Origin: Pleurotus djamor
Lineage: Eukaryota; Basidiomycota; Agaricomycetes; Agaricales; Pleurotaceae
Assembly: GCA_029747585.1 (NCBI GenBank)
Contig: JAPEVF010000452.1
Span: forward strand, 1 to 36,943
Direction of reading: 5' to 3'
Length of the DNA stretch: 36,943 nucleotides
The position numbers and the translations under genes were made by a program. The notes beneath the pieces are model-generated. The model saw only the letters and a program-made list of their open reading frames with translations. It was not told the DNA's origin and made no database searches. Of this stretch, positions 21,501 to 31,191 are shown piece after piece; position 1 is the first letter of the stretch, and the number at the start of each line of letters is the position of its first letter.

Positions 21501-23470
21501 CACTTCGACTGGCTGGCGCTGTGTGTATGGAGGTTGGAAAGGACAGTGTAGGAAAATATGTGGAGGCTCTTTCACCTTGTGAAGCTAGTAGGGAAGTGGA
21601 CAAGGACAAAGAAAAAGAACACGAACAAGAAGCAATACGACCACCATCTCCGTGCAGACGCAGCTATCCGAAACCTGGAACGCGTCGTTCTCTTTGGGAT
21701 CCTCCATGTACGCGGCTCTCATGTCGTCCTCATGTGGAATCTCGACGCTGCTTCCGCTAAATGATGGTCCTATGCGACACTTTTCACGGTCCTCGAATGT
21801 CTCCACCTCATCTTTCAAAGCCAAGGCGTTCCTCAGCCTCAAACCCACCGAAATCGATTCCTACTGTCACTACCACCGCCCCATATGCTCGTTACCTTCC
21901 ATAATCCATGCAACACACCCCCATCCGCTGACTAGCACCACGTCTCATCCCTTTTCACCCTCTTCCCTAGCGACATCGACGCGGCACATGGCTCTCCTCG
22001 ACAAAATGGATCCAGCTTCCGTAGCTGGGTCCATATGAGCTATTGGAACTCGAAGTCAACGCGTCCCGAACCTTGGTGCTCCGTTGTCTGTGTCTTCGGG
22101 TTTTGAGGCTTGGTTTTTGGTGCGCGGGGAGCTATACTCTAGGAGGGTATGGGATGGATTTGCGCTGCGAATGGTGTAGAGGATAGCGCTGCTGGGAGGT
22201 CGAAGGTTGAAAGTAGCTGGTTGGTGGACGATGAATACGACGATGAAACACCTGTGTACCTACTCGATATCAATGCTCACCATGGCACAAATCAAAATGA
22301 CCTTTACGTCAAGGTCGGCAACATCCACTCGCACGCTCCTCATCGATTTTACTCTACATGTAACTCCAACCTGCACCTTTCGCTTCGAGCCCGAGCCATC
22401 CAGCTTATCATCATCATCATTGATGATCCGTGATCCACATACTCTCCCCGTCTATCGACCCGGCACCGTATACCTCCTCCCTCTCCTCCCCCTCTCGCCC
22501 TTTCTTCCCTTTCTGCTCCAGAAATATCGACGTGACGCATGGCTTCCACGAGGATGATGGGCGTTTCCGAAATCGGGCTGGGTGCATAAGTATTACGGAT
22601 GTTTCTGCCCCGTGGGTATAGGCTTGGAATTCGACGCTGGCTTTTTTGCGTGTGGGGAATTTGGAGTTGGGGAGTTGATGTTGGGAGACTTGGAGGGTAT
22701 GGCATGGGCTGCGAAATGCGACATGCGAAATGCGTAGGGCATGAATGGGTAATGGGGGCTGCGACGTTGGCGGATGGGACTTAGGGTCTTAGGATCCGGG
22801 AGTCCCCGCCCTGTGATCAGCATCGTACGTATCGAAATGACCTGTCGACCGTGGTCGACTGGGTCAACCCAGAGCCTCATCGAATCATCATACATCAATC
22901 CCGAACGTCTTTCTTGCACCCCTGCATCAGTCCCAACGCCATGCTCGAAGTAACGAACTCATGTCGTTTCACCGAGATCGTTATACCGTCACCATCGTCG
23001 TACGGTCAAGACCTACCTACTGCTCGCCTATGTTGGACTCTCTTTCTACCGTGGCGCTGGAAATGCTCGTCACCACGCTCGCATGCATACACAATCACCG
23101 CGACTATGCTCGGAGGAACGTTCCCCCCACTCATCAACTTTGAGACTTTGAGAATTGGAACTTGGGATTCCGGCCTTAAGTATGGTCGCTGCCGTGACCT
23201 GTTGATGTTGATGCATCTGATGTCGCGCTGGTGCCATGGTCGTCCCCTTTGCACTAGGTTGACGTCAAGTACCTATTCGCTGGATGAACGGCAGCTAAGC
23301 AGGTTGGAGGCTATGATGCTGGTGAACTGAGGACCCGTCATTTCGGTTGTGGAAGTGTCTGGGGCGGTGGACACGGTCAAGGAGGAGCGGGAGGCGACAG
23401 CGATGATGATGGTGGCGGATCGTTTATAACGATGGAGGGAGGGTGCACCCTATCGCTGCGGATTCTGGTA
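18525..23470 (+). repeat. Direct segmental duplication, copy 2 (contains F-box D)
   Basis: This is the partner of the segment at about 12770-17520. It begins with the duplicated 3' flank of the F-box gene, continues through gene D and its upstream region, and ends in the decayed repeat region. It lacks about 500 bases present in copy 1 between about 15155 and 15740, and has extra sequence between about 21200 and 22800. The intron of gene D keeps long matches to that of gene C (CCCGACTTTG, then TGACCGT and ATGGATAG), which points to a fairly recent event. Confidence 0.65.
18797..20433 (-). CDS. F-box protein D (ATG-only first exon)
   Basis: The first exon is only the start codon (20433-20431), followed by GTCAGC; the 77-nt intron ends in TAG, and the second exon runs 20353-18797. 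The product has 519 residues starting MAISTNVEAQREIDEEIE. The F-box is at about residues 40-90 (LPDELLSAFFRAA, MASVCSRWRQICLDTPQLWTSI). Leucine-rich segments follow, and the acidic C-terminus is FEELHIDE, longer than in gene C. An internal Met at 20296 (MVVVRRLLKER) could also start translation just before the F-box, so the ATG-only exon is not the sole option here. C and D share introns and flanks and are direct duplicates. Function by family: SCF substrate receptor, target unknown. Confidence 0.85.
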
Positions 23471-23740
23471 CGTTTTCCTTTGATCATATCGACGGTATAT
23501 TAACACCCTTCTCTTTCTTTCCTGCTTCGATAATAGTCTTTCCATTCCTTTATGGTCGTGCGTATCCATACGACTTAGGACGATTACGCGTAGGGTATGT
23601 GCTTCTTACAACCGGCATCGTACAGCTTTCAAACCACTGTTCATGGAACCGACTACAATACATGTGTGAGTATCTACTTCCTCTAATGTCCTTTCATCCG
23701 AGCTCATTGATTCCTTTCCTTAGCTCCTAGCTTTCGGATG
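20970..23740 (+). pseudogene. Decayed, internally repetitive region upstream of F-box D
   Basis: This is the second copy of the decayed region. It has SSWLVDDEYDDETPVYLL (about 22212) and DVKYLFAG followed by a stop (about 23260), then TRHFGCGSVWGG (about 23335), matching the fragments of copy 1 in other frames. ATGGG.TGCGAA-like motifs recur near 22150 and 22704. Near 23700-23820 a short open stretch reads RMHEGDIYVLLLGKEMLRALDMVVERNA before a stop; it looks coding but I cannot place it. No continuous gene model is supportable. Confidence 0.35.
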
Positions 23741-23983
23741 CATGAAGGCGATATCTACGTTCTGTTACTCGGCAAGGAGATGCTCAGAGCTTTGGATATG
23801 GTCGTCGAACGGAATGCGTGATGGGTGGAGGTGGTGCTGGTTGGAGATGATGGTTGCCCCACCCTTGTTTCGGGATTACTTAACACACCGCAGAGCAAGG
23901 TGGGTATTTCATGGTCTTCCCGGACACCGTCATGTAACATGCCTTTTTTAAAAGAATACATCTACATTCACACTTCCATGTAC

Positions 23984-25591
23984 TTACACGTCCGTAGGTA
24001 CATCTGATTTTCGCGTCCAATCCACCTCCGTATATCTTCCCAGAACCTGTACGTGTTCTTCTGAAATATTGCACCAATAAAGTGTCACCTTTGTGAGTGG
24101 TACACCGCGTTCATGTCGGATCTCACAAGTGCGTACAAAGTGCAACCAGTCGTGTGGTGATGCCTCGTTGTCCCCATTGACCTTAACCTCTTCGAGATAC
24201 AGGTTCCTGGGCGCCGGACTTTTAAGGACTGGGTTGGATGAGGTCAAAGAGGAGTCCGGGCCATCGAGTAATCGGAGGGTGACAACGTTACTGACGATGA
24301 TGGCCTTGAGATGGATGAACAGAGGCAGGATATTCGCCCACGCTAGCACTTGGTCGTCGCCCACTAGACCAGACACGATGAGGCATTGAATTCTTTTTAA
24401 GGAGAGGGCGGTAGTGAGGTAAATCATTTCTAGTTGGAACTGGTGTGGCAGATCTGTGATGACGAGGCGGAATTTGGGTGAAGCGGTTTCCTTGTCATCT
24501 ACAAAGAGGATATAGATATCTCCTACGCTCACAGTGACTTGGAGAGCCGGAGGAGGTGAGGTGTGCGTGTGCGTGTCGTTGTCTTCAGGTATGTGCGCAG
24601 CTTCAGACATGAGTCGTCTGAGACAAGAACAAACATGTTCAGGTTCGCTCCTAGCGTCAGCATGAGCATGCGCAATATCAAAGAAATGCACGCTGATGAA
24701 TGGTGAAGTTGGTGGTAAGTTAAGGTACAAGAACAGTGTGGCTTCTTTGAGGGACTGAAGCGTGAGGTACATTGATCGAAGGTATGGAAGAGAGACGAGG
24801 GAAGGGTTTGTCTTGATGTCCATGTTGACATTGGACGAGATGGTGCCTATCGTCATTGTTTCAAGCATTGGCGTGTTACGGAGCAGGTTCAATAGCCACG
24901 AGACCGAGAGGAGCTTCCATCGACGTGTGATATCGATGTTTAGGTGCGTCAACGATGGAAGATCTGGGGTAAGGCTCGGCAAGGCATTTCTGAGTGTCAT
25001 CGAACGAAGCGAATTCAATCCCATCCAGAAATGCTCCATCATGGTAGGTTGGATCGCAGAGCTACGAGATAAAGTAATGTCGATGTCCAGTCTTTCAAGG
25101 AGAGGGGCACGCAACCCTGCACCATTGAAGAGGCGAGGGAAGAGATACGCAGCCCCTTCGATTGTCCAGGAGATATAAAGTTCCCTGAAGCGAGGTGTCT
25201 CCTGGTTCAAGGGGTCTATCGGGAGTAGATTTAGCCCGAGGCGCGTTTTTGCAAGATGGACCACGAGGGGTGCTGCTTTGGATCGTTGAAGCGAGGGGAT
25301 GACCCATTTTGGTTGTCTGAGCGACACGGAAGACCAAAGCTGAGGAGTATTCATCGCTAGCTCTCTCCACATAGTGCAAACAAGCATTATTTGACACCGT
25401 ACGCGCATGGACATAGCGTCATCCCCTTTTCCGAGCGCAGTGCAGGTGACGAAAATTTGACCGATGAGCTCGTTTGGGAGCTTGGATACTCCGGCGTAGG
25501 TGTTCCGGCGTGTTAGCAGAGTGCGTATGAGGCCTTTGTGATGAGCAACCTTCATGTCAATGTCGTCTTGGGCTTGGACGTTGCTGGACAT
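23984..25591 (-). CDS. F-box protein E
   Basis: This is a single exon of 535 residues starting MSSNVQAQDDIDMKVAHHKG. The F-box lies at about residues 38-95 (LPNELIGQIFVTC, IMLVCTMWRELAMNTPQLWSSVSL). A leucine-rich region follows (MEHFWMGLNSLRSMTLRNALPSL, LLSVSWLLNLLRNTPMLETMTI, ALSLKRIQCLIVSGLVGDDQVLAWANILP), and the end is YTEVDWTRKSDVPTDV. A His/Thr-rich loop (DNDTHTHTSPPPALQ) is absent from C and D. I start at ATG 25591 because its first residues align with those of C, D and F; the frame upstream offers only a TTG. It is transcribed away from the palindrome at 25753-26439. Function by family: SCF substrate receptor, target unknown. Confidence 0.85.
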   Translation of the reverse strand: MSSNVQAQDDIDMKVAHHKGLIRTLLTRRNTYAGVSKLPNELIGQIFVTCTALGKGDDAMSMRVRCQIMLVCTMWRELAMNTPQLWSSVSLRQPKWVIPSLQRSKAAPLVVHLAKTRLGLNLLPIDPLNQETPRFRELYISWTIEGAAYLFPRLFNGAGLRAPLLERLDIDITLSRSSAIQPTMMEHFWMGLNSLRSMTLRNALPSLTPDLPSLTHLNIDITRRWKLLSVSWLLNLLRNTPMLETMTIGTISSNVNMDIKTNPSLVSLPYLRSMYLTLQSLKEATLFLYLNLPPTSPFISVHFFDIAHAHADARSEPEHVCSCLRRLMSEAAHIPEDNDTHTHTSPPPALQVTVSVGDIYILFVDDKETASPKFRLVITDLPHQFQLEMIYLTTALSLKRIQCLIVSGLVGDDQVLAWANILPLFIHLKAIIVSNVVTLRLLDGPDSSLTSSNPVLKSPAPRNLYLEEVKVNGDNEASPHDWLHFVRTCEIRHERGVPLTKVTLYWCNISEEHVQVLGRYTEVDWTRKSDVPTDV

Positions 25592-25752
25592 TGATTTTAT
25601 CGGTTTCAACGGCGCGTACAGCGAAATACTTGGTCCCTGGAAAGTGGAGAATTGTTATTGTGAGCACAACTTGTAACCAATTCGTTGGACGGTGTAAGCA
25701 CCTTGTTACAGTAGGGAAGGTCGCTGTCAAGGCGAGAAGTGCAAAGAATAGG

Positions 25753-26439
25753 CACAGCGTACGGCGATTGGAGTAACTGAAGATAAACCGGATGTGGTAT
25801 TGGTACCGAATAAAGCGTGGTTTTTCTGAGGAAAAACCATTGGTGGCAAAAAAGAAAAACTAATTAGTAAATAAATTATTTACCGAAGGGAATAACTCAT
25901 GGAATTCGGGTTGTTTATCTTCGTGGGAACTCAAAGGGAGACTTATCATTTATCAGTGCGATTAAGTCAGTAAAATCAATTGGATTTCCGGTGCATATGC
26001 CAGTTGGGAAACAATTAGAATTCCGATTGCTTTATCTTTTTCAAAGAAAATGAGATCCCATAATTCCTTTCGATTATCTGGAGATATTCCGGATTTTGGC
26101 TGGGATTGGGAATATCTTTGAGGGTATGTCCAGATAAACGTCTTTCATATCTTAGAATAAAGGAATCGGAATTCTAATTGTTTCCCAACTGGCATATGCA
26201 CCGGAAATCCAATTGATTTTACTGACTTAATCGCACTGATAAATGATAAGTCTCCCTTTGAGTTCCCACGAAGATAAACAACCCGAATTCCATGAGTTAT
26301 TCCCTTCGGTAAATAATTTATTTACTAATTAGTTTTTCTTTTTTGCCACCAATGGTTTTTCCTCAGAAAAACCACGCTTTATTCGGTACCAATACCACAT
26401 CCGGTTTATCTTCAGTTATTCCAATCGCCGTACGCTGTG
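25753..26439. repeat. Near-perfect 687-bp palindrome (283-nt arms, 121-nt loop)
   Basis: Bases 25753-26035 are the reverse complement of 26157-26439, with two mismatches that I can see (near 25774 and 26029). The ends read CACAGCGTACGG...CCGTACGCTGTG. The base triplet AGG lies on both outer sides (25750-25752 and 26440-26442), a possible target-site duplication. The loop (26036-26156) keeps a weaker inner symmetry (GGAGATATTCC against GGGAATATCT). Each arm holds smaller hairpins: GGTTTTTC/GAAAAACC (25819-25838) and GTAAATAA/TTATTTAC (25867-25883). It is clearly more AT-rich than its surroundings and has no coding capacity of its own. It is probably a fold-back element or MITE, or an inverted promoter duplication kept identical by gene conversion. 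Confidence 0.9.
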
Positions 26440-26544
26440 AGGAGAGAGCGGAGTGTTGCCTGTGGGCGCTAAGCGAGGCGCTCACGCTTCTCCTCTGCTT
26501 GTCCGGCGTCGAGCATTACACACCGAACGTGCACATCCTTAGAA

Positions 26545-28155
26545 ATGGTACAGAGTCTCTCACTTGTCTTTCTCCGTCTTTCCTAATTTTCCTCGCATTC
26601 ATTGACCGTTACATCCCACAGGGTATCAACAACAATCTTAAAGCTCAGCACGCCATCGATGAGGAAATCGAGCGGTACCAACTCATCAATGAGGGAATCG
26701 AGCGATACAAAGCCATCATTCGGGGTCTACTCACTCGCCGGAACACTTACGCAGAGATTTCACGACTACCACAAGAATTAATGGCTCAGATCTTCATAAT
26801 CGCCGCCTCCACTTCCCGAGCGAAGTGGTACGATTTTGGGGTCACGCCAACTTTGATGATCATCTCGAGTGTCTGCACCCAGTGGTGGAGGATTGCTCTG
26901 GGTACTCCACAACTCTGGGATTCAATCTCAACCGCCAAACCTCGGGCATGTGCTGCACTACTCGAACGCTCGAAGGCTTCGCCGCTGAAGATCTTTTGTC
27001 CACTCCCCCACCAATCTGATGAGGACTTCGCGGCCATGGTGACGGCTCTGACAGCTGAGACAGCGAGGTTTAAGGAAGCTCGTATTCAGTCTTCCATTGA
27101 TAACGCCTACTCAGCCCTTGCCTTGTTCCTTCATCCGAGTCTTTCCCTACGTTGGATTTGATGTCTCTGCGTTCGTTAGAACTCTGGGGATGTCACCCCA
27201 TCAAAACCTCTAATATGCCAAACTTAACCGACTTGCTCGTTCAAACAAATGGTCCAGGGAACCGCCTATCCATCCCATGGATGATTAACCTTCTTCGAAA
27301 TACTCCACTGCTGGAAGAACTCGAGATTGATCACATCTCATCTGATTTCTCCATTGCAGTCGCTGGCGAACTTCCGGTGTCACTGCCCAAACTCCGATCT
27401 ATGAAACTCCATTTCCAGTACATCAAAGAGGCGCAGCTTTTCTCGTACCTGGAAATACCGAGTTCAACTCAGTCCACTATCGAATTCCACAACGACGATC
27501 CTGAAATTGAGAACGAAGATTTCTGCTATCTGCAGACCTTCGTTGAAAGTCACATTTCACACGGGACACCCTTTCTCAATGTTGAAGTGTGCGTAAACAA
27601 TATAGCTTCGGCTCCATTTGCACCTTATCGTTGACGGACCACGGTACCTAGACTCAGAACCTTTTGACTCTGTTTATCGCCCATCTTCCTCCGCTCACAC
27701 AGCTGAGTTTGAGCCCTCCTGGTCCGCTCACATGGGACAAGATTCACAACCTCACGCTTGAAGGGGTGGTAAAGCATGACGAAGTGCTAGCTTGGTCAAA
27801 CTTCCTCCCACACCTTGTCAATATCAAGACCATACAGGTCGAGAGAGTGACCATCTTGCGGTCACTGGCCGTGCACAACTGCTCTTTGTCTGCCTCCGAG
27901 ATGTCAGTGGATGTGTGTTACAACCTAGAAGAAGTCTGCGTACACGGCGACAAAGTGTCTACAGCGGAGGAATGGCTTCACTTCCTCCGTATATGTCAGA
28001 CCCGCTACGACCACGGGAAACCTCTACGCGAGGTATCACTCTATTGTTGTAACATCCCCCAGGAATATCTGGAGCAATTTGGAGGGGTCACGGAGCTTGA
28101 ATGTGATGGGAGTGATACGGACGAGGTGTCCTCAGAGTCCGGAAGCGACGCTTGA
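26545..28155 (+). pseudogene. F-box paralogue F, broken by a deletion and frameshifts
   Basis: The start follows the same pattern as C and D: ATG 26545-26547, a 74-nt intron (donor GTACAG), and an exon from 26622 that reads GINNNLKAQHAIDEEIE. The F-box is present (LPQELMAQIFIIAA, ISSVCTQWWRIALGTPQLWDSI). Compared with C, D and E, about 28 codons are missing near 27150 and the frame changes there. A stop follows at 27632-27634, and two more frame changes lie between 27600 and 27664. Beyond that the C-terminal part is open to 28155 (VVKHDEVLAWSNFLP, EEWLHFLRICQTRYDHGKPL). No intron restores the missing codons. It is transcribed away from the palindrome and from gene E. Confidence 0.75.
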
Positions 28156-28838
28156 TTCAATTGAGTGATTTCATGGTAATCATACGACTCAAATCTGTAT
28201 CTCTTGCTTCCTCTTCAACTCGACGAAAGCTTGACAATACACGCTGATGCGCGATGTGTTCTTCGATGGATGTGTGAGTGTAAGTGACTCTGAGAATGGA
28301 TCGGGGGCGAGGTTAGTGTTGATTCCGGTGAGCAAGGAGACCGGTCGATGGAGACGTGGGATGCTCCGGATCAGGAGACGCGGATTCGTCGAGTAGGTGC
28401 TAGCGTGCTAGCGATATTGTTATCGAAGGCGGGATAGCTACGAGTGCCGAATTCCCAACGACGCCGTAGAAGCTGGGGGTGGCATTTCCTGTCTTGGTTG
28501 TGATGCGGACATCGTCCATAGTAGGGAAAGAGGGTCACGAAGTAGAGAGCATGCTGGTAGATCCACAGATGGAAGCGACATGAACTTAGCCCTCTGTAAA
28601 AAGGTCAAGCGAATACTGGGATCACCAGGAATGGAATCAACGAACCATATTGTCACCTATGAGAAAATGAGCACGCGCCGTATCAACCGAAGGGAAATCG
28701 GCTTAGCCGGACGGCGAAGACGAGCACAAGTCGACGAAATTTACAGCATCGTGAAGGCACCGCACGCCCATCCTAGCCCATCCCTTCCTCCTCCTCACCC
28801 AAGTCCGCCCTTATCGCCTTCAACGTATTTGTAACACG

Positions 28839-29270
28839 ATGCATCCACCTCGTCTTCATCTTCCTCCTCTCCTCCTAGACGACCGTACCCATTTCCGAGA
28901 GCAACCGAGCTATCGGGGTCCATATCCGTGGATACGGCATGGCTATCCTCATCCAGACGTTGAAGTGGGTAGTCGTGGGGCGGTAGTGTATGTACAGCGG
29001 TTATCGGATGAGTTCAGTTTTGTTGACCCTGCTAAATTGTCGTCGCCTTCAGCTCCATCCGAAGTCACATCCCCGCTCCATGGCTCATGGGCCACGGTAT
29101 CGACGCCCCGTACCGCAATGTCACGAAGTCCTCTCATCTCGGTCGTCAACGGATTGCCATTGGATCGCCGTCATAAACAATCACCCGACCGTGCATCTCG
29201 ATATGTCCAGGATAAGCTGAATGCCCTTCTGTGCTTTATAATCGATGTAGCGAGAATGCGCGAGGGATGA
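28839..29270 (+). CDS. Possible small hypothetical protein, 143 aa
   Basis: An ATG-started frame of 143 codons begins MHPPRLHLPPLLLDD and includes PYPWIRHGYPHPDVEVG, VVYVQRLSDEFSFVDPAKL and a Ser/Pro-rich stretch. It is longer than most chance frames nearby, but the antisense strand is also open over part of it. No family is recognised and no intron is needed. It may be a gene or an exon of one, or chance. Confidence 0.25.
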   Translation: MHPPRLHLPPLLLDDRTHFREQPSYRGPYPWIRHGYPHPDVEVGSRGAVVYVQRLSDEFSFVDPAKLSSPSAPSEVTSPLHGSWATVSTPRTAMSRSPLISVVNGLPLDRRHKQSPDRASRYVQDKLNALLCFIIDVARMREG

Positions 29271-29672
29271 TGGTGGGCAATCAAGACGGCAGACAGCTAC
29301 TGAGAAGCGAAAAAAAAGTGCAAGAAATGTCAAGAAAAATGTGAAGTTGAGTTGATTTGGACCACACCTCGTGGAAGATTTAACTAGCATTATGCATGTC
29401 ATTTAGTTTACCGCGAAATCCGAATTCAAAGGGATGAGATAGGCAGCGAAGATGAGCACCGGTGAATGGAACTAAGATGGAAAAGAAAAGAAGGCGGGCG
29501 CTTGGCGATCGCGAGGCCGCTGATCGAGATCCCCTGGGAGGAGAGGGGTGCTCCTGATGTTGTCGATTTCGAAGAAAACGAGACGTTCGTTGCATATCGC
29601 TTGATCTGCGTGCGAGGTGATCGTCTAGTCCGAAGATATGAGATGTGCGTATAGGACTGGATGCGTACATTG

Positions 29673-29991
29673 TCATAACTCATACTCACAAATTTTGACC
29701 TCGTCCAGACAGTCGATTGGCGGTAGGGAACGATAAATTTGAAGATCCAAGACCGCAGGTATCCCTTCACATTCGCAGAAACGGTGATGTGCGAGGAGGT
29801 CGACGTGGCCCTTCATAACCCGCCTGTTCGTGTATTCTGTACTTGGATCCTGGTATGGTCTCAAGTGAGTGATTACGACGCGCCTCTAGAGATAGAGAGA
29901 GAGAGGTAAGCTTTAGAATGTTTCTTAGTAGCTGGGTACTGGTTCCGAGGAAAGAGATCAAGGCTTGGTGGAGCATTTGACGATTGAGCAA
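29673..29991 (-). pseudogene. Coding-like fragment, unrecognised
   Basis: On the minus strand a stretch reads HLRPYQDPSTEYTNRRV, then MKGHVDLLAHHRFCECEG and PAVLDLQIYRSLPPIDCLDEVKI, followed by a possible donor (GTGAGT). Upstream, in another frame, MLHQALISFLGTSTQLLRN looks coding too. The composition is protein-like, but the exons do not join convincingly; the only obvious intron downstream would be 34 nt. It may be a remnant of a gene whose family I do not recognise. Confidence 0.25.
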
Positions 29992-30350
29992 TTAGTGCAG
30001 CCGAAAGCCTCCATCAGAACGGGTGGAAAATAGGAAAAAGTCAAGACAAAGAAACTATGGGGTCGGTCGTGCTTGAAAAATACTTCGATAAAGATTACCG
30101 TAAACGCCTTCGCTTCGTATCTGCGCGGCAAAAATGCGCAAGAACACTACTTAAAACTTTCGCAGTCACGAGTAATTCAACGATACCTAGAGGAGTCTCA
30201 ACGGAGTACTCTAGTTTGACGTTGTTGAATGGTCCATACAGAGTACCAACACACCTTTCACTTCCCCTCTCACACTGATGATGCGTAACAGTGTCTACAA
30301 ATGACTACACTACTGTCAGCATCACTTGTAATCTGAGACGTACGAATTAC

Positions 30351-30943
30351 TCACATATTTTCATCACGCGCCTCATTCACATACCGAGCCAAACAATCCA
30401 TGTATACCTTCGGAATGCCAGAGTTTCGAATCCTCAATCGTCGTATGGGCTTTCCAAGAAGTTGGCGAGCTTCACATCCGCGCATGAAGTATTCCCAATC
30501 ACGTGGTGTGGATGATGTATCACCGTTGATCATGATTTCTTTCAAGTCAAGGTTGGACAATTCTTCGGCTGTTGCGTTCGGGGAAGGCATAGAAATTGAG
30601 CGTAAGACAGTTACCCGTTCTACGAGAATCGCCTGGAGGTGGTTGAGGGATGGGAGAAAGTCGGACCAAGCCTGCGCTTCGTTGTCGCCCATATCCCCTC
30701 TGAGAACGAGCTGGTAAATCTTTCCTAGTGGGAGCGAGGTGACGAGACGGATCCTATGTTGGTAAGAAGGTAGGTTGGTGACGGAAAGATTAATGTGCAT
30801 CAGTCGTTTATCTTTTTCCGTCACTTGCAGTGTGTACCCGTTATGGTCTTCGCAATTGGTGACACTGAGAGACGATGCGTCATGCGGAACTCGGCTGGAT
30901 ATGAAAGTCTGGAGGTAAGCAATGCCATTGCTTTCAGGTTCGT
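30351..30943 (-). pseudogene. C-terminal fragment of F-box paralogue G, truncated by an LTR
   Basis: An open minus-strand frame of about 197 codons reads AYLQTFISSRVPHD, then LVTSLPLGKIYQLVLRGDMGDNEAQAWSDFLP, then a block resembling TPRDWEYFMRGCEARQLLGKPI, ending before a stop at 30351-30353. The same order occurs in the C-terminal halves of F-box genes C-F (LQTFVESH, DEVLAWSNFLP, EEWLHFLRICQTRYDHGKP). The F-box and N-terminal half are missing. The frame is cut exactly where the LTR TGTTATGG begins at 30944. The missing part is not found on the far side of the inserted material in this window. Confidence 0.75.
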
Positions 30944-31183
30944 TGTTATGGTCCGATCCTCCCCTAACACTTCCCTCCTATTTATCTCCTATCTCCCCTT
31001 TTCTACTTCCTTATCCCTTCTTTCTCCGCAAGCTCCTCGAGCTCCGCTTCCTACCTTCGACTTAGCTATTCCTCTCCCTTGGACCCTTTCCTTGCCTCAA
31101 GGCTAGACACATGTTGCACTTGGCCTAGTCTTGGCTCCGCATGTTACCACTGCTGCTCTATTACATACAGTAGGTACCTCTAG

Positions 31184-31191
31184 TATATATA
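31184..31191 (+). promoter_or_regulatory. TATA box in LTR copy 1
   Basis: TATATATA within a block (CTCTAGTATATATACAGG) that is fully conserved in LTR copy 2 (33796-33803). Its place in the LTR, upstream of a pyrimidine-rich stretch, suggests it drives the retrotransposon transcript. Confidence 0.55.

Larger units (their letters stand above)
28156..30350. other. Region of about 2.2 kb with no firm gene
   Basis: Only weak candidates are present; two are listed separately (28839-29270 and 29673-29991). A GA-rich patch (GAGATAGAGAGAGAGAGG) lies near 29886-29908. I see no tRNA, transposon end or recognisable domain. Confidence 0.4.

Noticed and set aside
25753..26439. Palindrome as a transcription terminator, CRISPR-like array or RNA gene
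   Set aside because: It is far too long for a terminator, there are only two arms and no spacer series, and the sequence is eukaryotic.
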